Counted from the stretch's first letter, positions 42,904 through 54,077 are shown. The stretch: DNA of 60,000 nucleotides from Lineus longissimus (GCF_910592395.1 NC_088312.1:20221292-20281291); one strand, 5' to 3'. Translations and numbers: made by a program. Notes: generated by a model from the sequence alone, not told the origin.

Positions 42904-45900
42904 CGAGTGCCTTTCTTTGCTTTTGAGGAAGAATTGGCATGATTTCATTCCCTCATAGGAAGAACCCGAGTGCCTTTCTTTGCTTTTGAGGAAGAATTGG
43001 CATGATTTCTTTCCCTCATAGGAAGAACCGAGTGCCTTTCTTTGCTTTTGAGGAAGAATTGGCATGATTTCTTTCCTTCATAGGAAGAACCGAGTGCCTT
43101 TCTTTGCTTTTGAGGAAGAATTGGCATAATTTCTTTCCTTCATAGGAAGAACCGAGTGCCTTTGTTTGCTTTTGAGGAAGAATTGGCATGATTTCTTTCC
43201 TTCATAGGAAGAACCGAGTGCCTTTCTTTGCTTTTGAGGAAGAATTGGCATGATTTCTTTCCTTCATAGGAAGAACCGAGTGCCTTTCTTTGCTTTTGAG
43301 GAAGAATTGGCATAATTTCTTTCCTTCATAGGAAGAACCGAGTGCCTTTCTTTGCTTTTGAGGAAGAATTGGCATGATTTCTTTCCCTCATAGGAAGAAC
43401 TGAGTGTCTTTCTTTGCTTTTGAGGAAGAATTGGCATGATTTCTTTCCTTCATAGGAAGAACCGAGTGCCTTTCTTTGCTTTTGAGGAAGAATTGGTATG
43501 ATTTCTTTCCCTCATAGGAAGAACCGAGTGCCTTTCTTTGCATTTGAGGTAGAATTGGCATGATTTCTTTCCTTCATAAGAAGAATCGAGTGCCTTTCTT
43601 TGCTTTTGAGGAAGAATTGGCATGATTTTTTCCTTCATAGGAGGAACCGAGAGCCTTTCTTTGCTTTTGAGGAAGAATTGGCATGATTTCTTTCCTTCAT
43701 AGGAAGAACCGAGTGCCTTTCTTTGCTTTTGAGGAAGAATTGGCATGATTTCTTTTCCTTCATAGGAAGAACCGAGTGCCTTTCTTTGCTTTTGAGGAAG
43801 AATTGGCATGATTTCTTTCCTTCATAGGAAGAACCGAGTGCCTTTCTTTGCTTTTGAGGAAGAATTGGCATGATTTCTTTCCTTCATAGGAAGAACCAGT
43901 GCCTTTCTTTGTATTTGAGGAAGAATTGGCATCATTTTTTTTCCTTCATAGGAAGAACCGAGTGCCTTTCTTTGCTTTTGAGGAAGAATTGGCATGATTT
44001 CTTTCCTTCATAGGAAGAACCGAGTGCCTCTCTTTGCTTTTGAGGAAGAATTGGCATGATTTCTTTCCTTCATAGGAAGAACCGAGTGCCTTTCTTTGCT
44101 TTTGAGGAAGAATTGGCATGATTTCTTTCCTTCATAGGAAGAATCGAGTGCCTTTCTTTGCTTTTGAGGAAGAATTGGCATGATTTTTTCCTTCATAGGA
44201 GGAACCGAGAGCCTTTCTTTTGCTTTTGAGGAAGAATTGGCATGATTTCTTTCCCTCATAGGAAGAACCGAGTGCCTTTCTTTGCTTTTGAGGAAGAATT
44301 GGCATGATTTCTTTCCTTCATAGGAAGAACCGAGTGCCTTTCTTTGCTTTTGAGGAAGAATTGGCATGATTTCATTCCCTCATAGGAAGAACCGAGTGCC
44401 TTTCTTTGCTTTTGAGGAAGAATTGGCATGATTTCTTTCCTTCATAGGAAGAACCAGTGCCTTTCTTTGCTTTTGAGGAAGAATTGGCATGATTTCTTTC
44501 CTTCATAGGAAGAACCGAGTGCCTTTCTTTGCTTTTGAGGAAGAATTGGCATGATTTCTTTCCATCATAGGAAGATCCGAGTGCCTTTCTTTGCTTTTGA
44601 GGAAGAATTGCATGATTTTGTTCCCCTCATAGGAAGAACCGAGTGCCTTTCTTTGCTTTTGAGGAAGAATTGGCATGATTTCTTTCCCTCATAGGAAGAA
44701 CCGAGTGCCTTTCTTTGTATTTGAGGAAGAATTGGCATGATTTCTTTCCATCATAGGAAGATCCGAGTGCCTTTCTTTGCTTTTGAGGAAGAATTGGCAT
44801 GATTTCTTTCCTTCATAGGAAGAACCGAGTGCCTTTCTTTGCTTTTGAGGAAGAATTGGCATGATTTCTTTCCCTCATAGGAAGAACCGAGTGCCTTTCT
44901 TTGCTTTTGAGGAAGAATTGGCATGATTTCTTTCCTTCATAGGAAGAACCGAGTGCCTTTCTTTGCTTTTGAGGAAGAATTGGCATGATTTCTTTCCTTC
45001 ATAGGAAGAACCAAGTGCCTTTCTTTGCTTTTGAGGAAGAATTGGCATGATTTCTTTCCCTCATAGGAAGAACCGAGTGCCTTTCTTTGCTTTTGAGGAA
45101 GAATTGGCATGATTTCTTTCCCTCATAGGAAGAACCGAGTGCCTTTCTTTGCTTTTGAGGAAGAATTGGCATGTTTTCTTTTCTTCATAGGAAGAACCGA
45201 GTGCCTTTCTTTGCTTTTGAGGAAGAATTGGCATGATTTCTTTCCTTCATAGGAAGAACCGAGTGCCTTTCTTTGCTTTTGAGGAAGAATTGGCATGATT
45301 TCTTTCCTTCATAGGAAGAACCGAGTGCCTTTCTTTGCTTTTGAGGAAGAATTGGCATGATTTCTTTCCTTCATAGGAAGAACCGAGTGCCTTTCTTTGC
45401 TTTTGAGAAAGAATTGGCATGATTTCTTTCCTTCATAGGAAGAACCGAGTGCCTTTCTTTGCTTTTGAGGAAGAATTGGCATGATTTCTTTCCTTCATAG
45501 GAAGAACCGAGTGCCTTTCTTTGCATTTGAGGAAGAATTGGCATGATTTCTTTCCTTCATAGGAAGAATCGAGTGCCCTTTCTTTGCTTTTGAGGAAGAA
45601 TTGGCATGATTTCTTTCCCTCATAGGAAGAACCGAGTGCCTTTCTTTGCTTTTGAGGAAGAATTGGCATGATTTCTTTCCCTCATAGGAAGAACCGAGTG
45701 CCTTTCTTTGCTTTTGAGGAAGAATTGGCATGATTTCTTTCCCTCATAGGAAGAACCGAGTGCCTTTCTTTGCATTTGAGGAAGAATTGGCATGATTTTG
45801 TTCCCTCATAGGAAGAACCGAGTGCCTTTCTTTGCTTTTGAGGAAGAATTGGCATGATTTCTTTCCCTCATAGGAAGAACCGAGTGCCTTTCTTTGTATT

Positions 45901-48900
45901 TGAGGAAGAATTGGCATGATTTCTTTCCATCATAGGAAGAACCGAGTGCCTTTCTTTGCTTTTGAGGAAGAATTGGTATGATTTCTTTCCCTCATAGGAA
46001 GAACCGAGTGCCTTTCTTTGCATTTGAGGAAGAATTGGCATGATTTCTTTCCTTCATAAGAAGAATCGAGTGCCTTTCTTTGCTTTTGAGGAAGAATTGA
46101 CATGATTTTTTCCTTCATAGGAGGAACCGAGAGCCTTTCTTTGCTTTTGAGAAGAATTGGCATGATTTTTTCCTTCATAGGAGGAACCGAGAGCCTTTCT
46201 TTGCTTTTGAGGAAGAATTGGCATGATTTCTTTCCTTCATAGGAAGAACCGAGTGCCTTTCTTTGCTTTTGAGGAAGAATTGGCATGATTTCTTTCCTTC
46301 ATAGGAAGAACCGAGTGCCTTTCTTTGCTTTTGAGGAAGAACCGAGTGCCTTTCTTTGCTTTTGAGGAAGAATTGGTATGATTTCTTTCCCTCATAGGAA
46401 GAACCGAGTGCCTTTCTTTGCATTTGAGGTAGAATTGGCATGATTTCTTTCCTTCATAAGAAGAATCGAGTGCCTTTCTTTGCTTTTGAGGAAGAATTGG
46501 CATGATTTTTTCCTTCATAGGAGGAACCGAGAGCCTTTCTTTGCTTTTGAGGAAGAATTGGCATGATTTCTTTCCTTCATAGGAAGAACCGAGTGCCTTT
46601 CTTTGCTTTTGAGGAAGAATTGGCATGATTTCTTTCCTTCATAGGAAGAACCGAGTGCCTTTCTTTGCTTTTGAGGAAGAATTGGCATGATTTCTTTCCT
46701 TCATAGGAAGAACCGAGTGCCTTTCTTTGCTTTTGAGGAAGAATTGGCATGATTTCTTTCCTTCATAGGAAGAACCAGTGCCTTTCTTTGTATTTGAGGA
46801 AGAATTGGCATCATTTCTTTCCTTCATAGGAAGAACCGAGTGCCTTTCTTTGCTTTTGAGGAAGAATTGGCATGATTTCTTTCCTTCATAGGAAGAACCG
46901 AGTGCCTCTCTTTGCTTTTGAGGAAGAATTGGCATGATTTCTTTCCTTCATAGGAAGAACCGAGTGCCTTTCTTTGCTTTTGAGGAAGAATTGGCATGAT
47001 TTCTTTCCTTCATAGGAAGAATCGAGTGCCTTTCTTTGCTTTTGAGGAAGAATTGGCATGATTTTTTCCTTCATAGGAGGAACCGAGAGCCTTTCTTTGC
47101 TTTTGAGGAAGAATTGGCATGATTTCTTTCCCTCATAGGAAGAACCGAGTGCCTTTCTTTGCTTTTGAGGAAGAATTGGCATGATTTCTTTCCTTCATAG
47201 GAAGAACCGAGTGCCTTTCTTTGCTTTTGAGGAAGAATTGGCATGATTTCATTCCCTCATAGGAAGAACCGAGTGCCTTTCTTTGCTTTTGAGGAAGAAT
47301 TGGCATGATTTCTTTCCTTCATAGGAAGAACCAGTGCCTTTCTTTGCTTTTGAGGAAGAATTGGCATGATTTCTTTCCTTCATAGGAAGAACCGAGTGCC
47401 TTTCTTTGCTTTTGAGGAAGAATTGGCATGATTTCTTTCCATCATAGGAAGATCCGAGTGCCTTTCTTTGCTTTTGAGGAAGAATTGGCATGATTTTGTT
47501 CCCTCATAGGAAGAACCGAGTGCCTTTCTTTGCTTTTGAGGAAGAATTGGCATGATTTCTTTCCCTCATAGGAAGAACCGAGTGCCTTTCTTTGTATTTG
47601 AGGAAGAATTGGCATGATTTCTTTCCATCATAGGAAGATCCGAGTGCCTTTCTTTGCTTTTGAGGAAGAATTGGCATGATTTCTTTCCTTCATAGGAAGA
47701 ACCGAGTGCCTTTCTTTGCTTTTGAGGAAGAATTGGCATGATTTCTTTCCCTCATAAGAAGAACCGAGTGCCTTTCTTTGCTTTTGAGGAAGAATTGGCA
47801 TGATTTCTTTCCTTCATAGGAAGAAGCGAGTGCCTTTCTTTGCTTTTGAGGAAGAATTGGCATGATTTCTTTCCTTCATAGGAAGAACCAAGTGCCTTTC
47901 TTTGCTTTTGAGGAAGAATTGGCATGATTTCTTTCCCTCATAGGAAGAACCGAGTGTCTTTCTTTGCTTTTGAGGAAGAATTGGCATGATTTCTCTCCCT
48001 CATAGGAAGAACCGAGTGCCTTTCTTTGCTTTTGAGGAAGAATTGGCATGTTTTCTTTTCTTCATAGGAAGAACCGAGTGCCTTTCTTTGCTTTTGAGGA
48101 AGAATTGGCATGATTTCTTTCCTTCATAGGAAGAACCGAGTGCCTTTCTTTGCTTTTGAGGAAGAATTGGCATGATTTCTTTCCTTCATAGGAAGAACCG
48201 AGTGCCTTTCTTTGCTTTTGAGGAAGAATTGGCATGATTTCTTTCCTTCATAGGAAGAACCGAGTGCCTTTCTTTGCTTTTGAGAAAGAATTGGCATGAT
48301 TTCTTTCCTTCATAGGAAGAACCGAGTGCCTTTCTTTGCTTTTGAGGAAGAATTGGCATGATTTCTTTCCTTCATAGGAAGAACCGAGTGCCTTTCTTTG
48401 CATTTGAGGAAGAATTGGCATGATTTCTTTCCTTCATAGGAAGAATCGAGTGCCTTTCTTTGCTTTTGAGGAAGAATTGGCATGATTTCTTTCCCTCATA
48501 GGAAGAACCGAGTGCCTTTCTTTGCTTTTGAGGAAGAATTGGCATGATTTCTTTCCCTCATAGGAAGAACCGAGTGCCTTTCTTTGCTTTTGAGGAAGAA
48601 TTGGCATGATTTCTTTCCCTCATAGGAAGAACCGAGTGCCTTTCTTTGCATTTGAGGAAGAATTGGCATGATTTCTTTCCTTCATAGGAAGAATCGAGTG
48701 CCTTTCTTTGCTTTTGAGGAAGAATTGGCATGATTTCTTTCCCTCATAGGAAGAACCGAGTGCCTTTCTTTGCTTTTGAGGAAGAATTGGCATGATTTCT
48801 TTCCTTCATAGGAAGAACCGAGTGCCTTTCTTTGCTTTTGAGGAAGAATTGGCATGATTTCTTTGATTTATAGGAAAACGACAGCCTTTCTTTGCTTTTG

Positions 48901-48957
48901 ATGAAGAAATGTCATGATTTCTTTCATTATAGGAAGAACCGAATACCTTTCTTTGCT
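42904..48957 (-). repeat. Satellite block C (minus orientation)
   Basis: About 98 monomers in minus orientation. Rare variants recur at about 2,877 bp: the ATGTTTTCTTTTCTTCAT unit at 45171 recurs at 48048. Units become degenerate over the last 110 bases, as expected at an array edge. Confidence 0.95.
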
Positions 48958-48958
48958 C

Positions 48959-49280
48959 AATCTGGATAGACTTGTCAGACACCACACGGTTCGTGTATAT
49001 ATATATCGCAGTCATAGAAACTCCACTGATGAAAACTCAATCATTAACAACATTATTGAGCATACAAGTGATGAAGCCTCTGGAAAAAGGAACTTGATAA
49101 TAACTGGTGACTTTAATCATCGTGAAATCAATTGGGCTAATCTATCAACTTTGGAGTCGGATACCCACTGTGCCAGTGTTTTCTTAGAAAAGATACTTGA
49201 CTCTGGGCTATCCCAGCTAGTTACCAAACCAACCAGAAGGAGGCGTGGTAATGAACCCAGTTTACTGGATCTTGTGCTAA
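48959..49280 (+). pseudogene. LINE endonuclease domain, C-terminal fragment
   Basis: Frame from about 49007 reads RSHRNSTDENSIINNIIEHT, then NLIITGDFNHREINW, GLSQLVTKPTRRRRGNEPSL and LDLVLT. TGDFN and QLVTKPTR...LDLVLT are the late motifs of the LINE apurinic endonuclease. The preceding SIWIDLSDTTRFV reads in another frame, implying slippage in the TATATA run. The reading frame stops at the inserted element and resumes at 50845. Confidence 0.88.
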
Positions 49281-49299
49281 CCCTCACCGAAAGGCAGTG
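49281..49299 (+). repeat. Left TIR of nested element
   Basis: CCCTCACCGAAAGGCAGTG. Matches the reverse complement of 50825-50843 at 18 of 19 bases. Confidence 0.9.
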
Positions 49300-49564
49300 C
49301 ACTGAAAATGACTGCATCACACTGCTTTTGACTGAAACCCCCACTGCATATGACTGTCTTAGGCATATCATTTTTTCTTTATGTTTTAATACCACTGATT
49401 TTGACTGAAAGACCACTGCAAAGCACTGCCACTTGCATATCATTATGAACGACGTATTTCAAAAACACTGCTTATGACTGAAAGACCACTGATTTCCACT
49501 TCTCCAACTCTGATCGAAACCCGTGGCATTTTCAACATGACTGAAAACCACTGCTTTATGACTG
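49300..49564 (+). repeat. Left subterminal CACTG/GACTG array
   Basis: Sixteen CACTG or GACTG motifs on the top strand, often alternating and followed by AAA or CTT. Just inside it (to about 49625) the motif appears as CAGTG/CAGTC. Possible transposase-binding array; inferred from density only. Confidence 0.8.
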
Positions 49565-49860
49565 GTGAGATTAAGACTTGATGGCAGTGTAAAGCAGTGG
49601 TAATTGCAGTCAAATTCAGTGTTAAATATCACCCATAATGCAACCTGAGACAGGAAGCTAGTAAGTTTGAATTTGATAGTCAAACATTCAAGAAATCATG
49701 GTAGCTCTTCATATTTCTCGATATTTACCCGAATTTCAATATGAGAAGAGGGGAGTTTTAGTCAGTTTGAATTGGAACACATAAGGAGCCAAATGAATGC
49801 AAAAAGGGTAATCTAGACAGACACTAAAGTTGTATTTTCAGCAAATCAAGAAGGCTGTGG

Positions 49861-49982
49861 GCCCTATAGGTGTTGTAATGTATGCATACACTGCAAGATA
49901 TCTGCATGTATCTTCATGCATCTACTGTAGGCCCTATAGGTGTTAATTGTAATGTATGCATACACTGCAAATTATCTGCATG
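49861..49982. repeat. Tandem duplication inside the nested element
   Basis: GCCCTATAGGTGTT and GTAATGTATGCATACACTGC with ATCTGCATG occur at 49861-49908 and again at 49931-49982, offset 70-74 bp with small indels. Confidence 0.85.
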
Positions 49983-50417
49983 GGAGCTCAATACACATCA
50001 ATCAGTAGATCATTATTCTACAGGCCGCGTGCAGTTACTTTATTTGGACGTCAATTTGATCTAGCTTCAATCCCTGACATCACTGACAGTAGCTATGTGC
50101 CATGTGTCGTTTCAGTTGTCTAGTAACCCCATCTGATCACTGTCATTATGACAAAGTTTGCAATGACGTAGGTCAAGGACGTGAATTTGTCATCTTTTTA
50201 CTGTGTCACGTCATGATGCAATGGCGATGTCCTCTATTTGTGCAGATGACGTCATCACTGCCATATTGGACGCAAACAGGACAGCAAAAGTAACAGTTCG
50301 CTAGAAGTTTTTGCTTTTTCGAACAATTTCTTTGGTTGTCATCAGCACAGGGGGGTCACGTCCCCCAAACCTCTCTCGGCGTCCGTGCCTGCATGCCATT
50401 AAATAAATTATTCATAT

Positions 50418-50824
50418 TAACACTGAAAATGACTGCTCCCTCCAAGAGGTTTTGGAAATGGCAGTCAAAATCAGTGGTGTTTCAGTGTGGATTCTGTGTG
50501 CTGCGAAATATTTAAATTAACACTGAACCCCACTGCCAGCCCTGTGCATGATGCATAGTGGGGAGTCATTTTCAGTGTCAAAATCAGTGGAAATCAGTCA
50601 GCCTAAATATTTAAATGAGCACTGCTTTTGACTGCCTTACCACTGATTTTGACTGTCTTACCACTGCTTATGACTCCCTATCTCTATTTTTGATTGCTGT
50701 ATAACTGTATGCTTTGGTATTGCGTGACTGAAAAACACTCCCTATGACTGCTTTCCACTGATTTCAACACTGCCATAAAAATGTGAGGTAACACTGCAAC
50801 CTGACTGAATCCTGACTGATATCA
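50418..50824 (+). repeat. Right subterminal CACTG/GACTG array
   Basis: The outer part (about 50618-50824) carries about 13 CACTG or GACTG motifs in the same strand orientation as the left end. The inner part carries mostly CAGTG/CAGTC. The arrays are not mirror images, unlike the TIRs. Confidence 0.75.
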
Positions 50825-50843
50825 CACTGCTTTTCGGTGAGGG
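50825..50843 (-). repeat. Right TIR of nested element
   Basis: CACTGCTTTTCGGTGAGGG, the inverted partner of 49281-49299 with one mismatch. Confidence 0.9.
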
Positions 50844-53067
50844 AACGAACACTCCAAACTCCATAGGCGAGGTTAAACATGAGGCCGGTCTCGGTCTCAG
50901 TGACCACGACCTATTAGTCTTCACTTTTGATTCCAACGACACAGGAGTCAACGAGGACAAACCTCAGAGGGCAAGCTATAACTACCGTGAGGGGAATTAC
51001 CAAGCTATGAAGAACAAACTGCACGATGTGAATGATGGATTACGCACACTGAACGTAGAGGAGTCATGGTCATCGCTGAAAAATAAAATAATCGAGCTTA
51101 GAGACCACTATGTACCTCTCAGCGCCAAACCGGCTAATAGACGCAGAAAACCACTGTGGATGTCCGACAAGGCAAAGACAAAAGTAAAAATGAAGCATAA
51201 AGCATGGAAGAGGTATATGAACACTAAGGAAGGAAAGGACTACAATGACTATAGACAGAAATGTCGTATGGCCAGAAAAGAGATACGTGGAGCTACCAGG
51301 GATTATGAACGGTCTATGGCCAAGGCACACAAACGTAATCCCCGCAAATTGTGGAAATACCTGAAATCCAAGAACAAACCAAGAGCTGAGATACCCAACC
51401 TGCATCTACATGGAAAATCAGCTACCACGAACTCTGAGAAGGCCACTCTACTGAACACCTTCTTCAGCAGTGTCTTCCAGGTCGAAGACACGACGAATAT
51501 GCCTCATCTTGATAACCAACCCCTTGGCCAAATGGCCCCACTGCATATCTCCGCCGATAATGTACGTAAGCGACTCGAGAAGTTGGACGCGAGCAAGGGA
51601 CCTGGGCCAGACGATATACACCCACACTTACTCAAGGAACTGGCTGATGAACTCTCAATCCCCCTAGCTTCGATGTTTAACAAATCTATCAGTGAAGGGA
51701 AAGTGCCGAAAGACTGGAAACAAGCTACTGTGGTACCAGTGTTCAAGAAGGGAGATCGCTCATCAGCTGAGAATTACAGGCCAATCAGCTTGACCAGCAT
51801 TTGCTGCAAGATACTTGAGGGGAACATACGTGACCATATGATGGACCATTTATTAACCACTGGCGCAATAAGCGACAAACAGTTTGGCTTTCTCCCTAAA
51901 AGGAGCTGTGCTGGCAAGTTATTGCAATGTACAGAAGTTTGGTCACGAGTGCTTGACGAAGGGGGCAATGTTGATGTTATATACCTAGACCTACGTAAAG
52001 CGTTCGACACTGTACCGCACGAGCGTCTTGTAGTAAAAATGAAATCTTATGGTATAGACGATAACCTCATAAATTGGACAAGAGACTATCTATCCAGTTG
52101 AACGCAGAGGGTAAAGGTTGGAAACGATCTGTCCTTGGAAGCCTATGTCCCCAGCGGGGTTCCGCAAGGCAGTGTGCTGGGGCTGTGCTTGTTTGTGCTA
52201 TTCATTAATGACCTCCCGGAAACCGTAGCAAGTGAGTTCTTTATGTTCGCAGATGATGGTACCCTATTTCGAGTCATCAGAAATCGTAATGATTGCGAAG
52301 CTCTACAAATGGACATCTGCCGCCTGAATGAATGGACCAAACGTTGGGGGCTAGCATTTAACCCAGACAAATGCACAGTTATCAGAATGGGCAGAAACTC
52401 CCCGCATTTTGAGTATGTTTTAAATGGAAGAGTGCTCAAGCAGTCAGACAAGGAGAAAGATCTCGGAGTGATAATTAGTAATGACATGAAATCATCAAAG
52501 CATATTACTGAGGTAGCAGCCAAGGCCAATAGAGCACTCTTTGCATTGAAAAGAGGATTAACTGAACGGAGCAACTATCTGGGAACGATGCTATACAAAG
52601 CCATGGTGAGGCCCATACTCGAATATGCTAATGCAGCATGGGCACCAGTTCTCCGAAAGGACGTTGAGACTTTGGAAAAGGTTCAAAGAAGAGCCACAAA
52701 GTTCTTATGCAGTACTGCAATCAGACCGCTGCCCTATCGCGATCGTTTAATACATCCGAAACTACCATCCCTGGCCTTTCGTAGGCTCAGGGGGGACATG
52801 CTGGAAGTGTACAAGCAAGTGAATGGTCTAACCTATGTATATAAGGAAATCCTTCAGATCAACGGAAACCACCGCACGAGGGGGTATTCACTTAAGCTAA
52901 ACAAAACTATATGTAGAACAACAATCAGGCAGAACTATCTATCGGCCAGGGCCGTGAATGCCTGGAATAGTCTACCTGAATCCGTGGTTAGTGCACCGAA
53001 TGTGAACATCTTCAAGAGTAAACTGGATTGTCACTGGGCCAACCACCCGATGTTATATACATTTTAG
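50844..53067 (+). pseudogene. LINE reverse transcriptase ORF with one in-frame stop
   Basis: One frame from the linker to a TAG at 53065-53067. Reverse-transcriptase blocks in order: KGPGPDDIHPHLLKE, VPKDWKQATVVPVFKKGD, NYRPISLTSICCKILE, KQFGFLPKRSC, the motif A block IYLDLRKAFDTVPH, SGVPQGSVLG, and FADD at about 52245-52256 (motif C). A C-terminal conserved region follows. TGA at 52099-52101 falls between LSS and TQRVKVG, where a sense codon is expected. It lies between motif A and the PQGSVLG block, so the element makes no full enzyme without read-through. Confidence 0.93.
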
Positions 53068-53425
53068 GGTGATATCTCTATAAAGAATTGACTGTCGTCT
53101 GTAAATATGTTTCCTTTAAAAAAAACAACGGGAAAAATAAAAAACAAAAACAAGCAAACTTTTATCAATACTATAATAGCTGACAGTGAGAAATAGGATG
53201 CTACTACAGGATGATACAATATTGAATACATCGGATCAACACGATAAACACTTCGAGGGAGGAAAGGCCCTATTGCAACACGAGTTCTAGGAACTAAATA
53301 CTATAAATAATTGTACATAACTTTTTAAAGAGCCACCAATGAACCCCACCCACGTCTTGCGCAAACAGCAATAATAAATGTATCTTCGAGAGGGTATGGC
53401 CTAGAAAGGCCCCAACTCTAAAACA
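53068..53425 (+). other. LINE 3' UTR
   Basis: Non-coding sequence between the RT stop and the tail. Includes A-rich stretches (near 53117-53155) and an AATAAA at 53373-53378. Confidence 0.7.
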
Positions 53426-53455
53426 TCAAGTCAAGTCAAGTCAAGTCAAGTCAAG
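53426..53455 (+). repeat. (TCAAG)6 LINE tail
   Basis: Six exact TCAAG copies directly after the LINE 3' UTR. Short tandem tails in place of poly(A) are common at the 3' ends of CR1-group and related LINEs, so this is taken as the element's end. Confidence 0.85.
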
Positions 53456-54077
53456 TTTATCTCTCACTATGTTGAATGGACAGTGGGGCTGCCAGCAGGA
53501 CATAATCGAGCTGGCTGTGACTGTCTCATCTCCCTCATCATGTTGACAGGACAGATGACTGTCATCAAGTGCTCATTGAAACAGCAGCTCTGTAAGGGTT
53601 GTGATGTTGTCCTTGTGGAGCAGGTAACCCACTTTGGACCAAACATTTGGACCTAAGTGGCCAATGCATATTGTGACTGTCATCAAGAGCACATCGAGAC
53701 TGCAGCTCTGCCCATTGCCAAGGGTCCTGATTTTGTTCTTCTGTATGTACGAAGTACACTCTTACACTACATGTAGTTCACCTTGTCCAGTTACATACAT
53801 ACATACGAACATAGTTCCAGTGTTAAATAGCAATACTGGAATACATTCAAAAAGCTGCTGAATAGAACAAGTAGAGATGTAAATTATCTTTTTCTTAATC
53901 TTTATTCAAAAATAAACAAGGAATCATCAGCAGAAAGACTCAAACTCTCATGGAATATATCGTTTTGAAAATTCTCAATTGCGGCGATATCAAATAGTGA
54001 TATTTACACCACTTACACATATTCAAGCAAGTTTCCAATGCAAATCTTGTTCTAAATGTCACAATCACGAAGTTTAA
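53456..54077. other. Intergenic DNA between LINE and MITE
   Basis: No gene. Two related segments 118 bp apart (TGACTGTCATCAAG at 53556 and 53674, each followed by GCAGCTCTG) form a diverged tandem duplication. A short TACA run lies near 53792. Confidence 0.7.

Larger units (their letters stand above)
13756..48957. repeat. 62-bp tandem satellite array (about 35 kb)
   Basis: A continuous head-to-tail array of a 62-bp monomer, roughly 560 copies by length, including the hidden gap. In the 'plus' orientation each unit contains GGCACTCGGTTCTTCCTATG, a purine-rich GGAAAGAAATCATGCC stretch and CAATTCTTCCTCAAAAGC. TTCCT-ATGA-AGGAA is a 5-bp dyad inside each unit. Monomers are very similar, with recurrent variants: GAAGG/GAGGG, AAGC/ATGC/ATAC, and 61-bp forms. 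Since 62 is not divisible by 3, the three frames rotate, giving repetitive Lys/Ser-rich open frames without coding meaning. Orientation changes at about 15,765 and inside the N gap. Confidence 0.97.
49281..50843. mobile_element. Nested non-autonomous DNA transposon (1,563 bp)
   Basis: Bounded by 19-bp terminal inverted repeats (49281-49299 and 50825-50843) differing at one position and starting CCCTCACCGAAA. Flanked by AA on both sides (49279-49280 and 50844-50845). Removing the element plus one AA rejoins the LINE frame as LDLVLT|NTPNSIGEV, so this is a clean insertion. No open frame above about 75 codons, so no transposase. Both subterminal regions are filled with CACTG and GACTG motifs. 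The superfamily is unassigned; the motif arrays recall CACTA-type subterminal repeats, but the ends do not begin CACT. Confidence 0.85.
48959..53455 (+). mobile_element. 5'-truncated CR1/jockey-like LINE
   Basis: Non-LTR retrotransposon with an apurinic-type endonuclease fragment, reverse transcriptase, a 3' UTR and a (TCAAG)n tail. It is truncated inside the endonuclease and abuts the satellite directly. A DNA element (49281-50843) splits it. Decay: an in-frame TGA at 52099-52101 and a probable frame slip in the TA run near 48995-49006. The C-terminal 'VQRRATKFL...RLIHPKLPSL..RRLRGDM' region is shared by CR1, L2 and jockey groups; exact clade not assigned. It cannot be autonomous. Confidence 0.92.

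Noticed and set aside
42003-43065. Long open frames of up to 307 codons across the N gap
   Set aside because: Their length comes from undetermined bases translated as X.
13864-48850. Dozens of 60-160 codon open frames with Lys/Ser-rich repeats (such as MPILPQKQRKALGSSYEGKK)
   Set aside because: They arise because a 62-bp unit cycles through three frames with at most one stop per 186 bp. They occur on both strands, in blocks of both orientations, and end wherever a TGA variant appears.
13756-48957. CRISPR array
   Set aside because: There are no unique spacers between repeats; monomers are contiguous and the genome is eukaryotic.
48914-49408. 164-codon open frame starting in the satellite as a gene
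   Set aside because: It is a chance fusion of a satellite edge, the LINE endonuclease fragment and the start of the inserted element.
49281-50843. Classifying the nested element as CACTA/EnSpm
   Set aside because: The subterminal ACTG motifs are suggestive, but the termini begin CCCTCACC and the flanking duplication is 2 bp, so the assignment is not supported.
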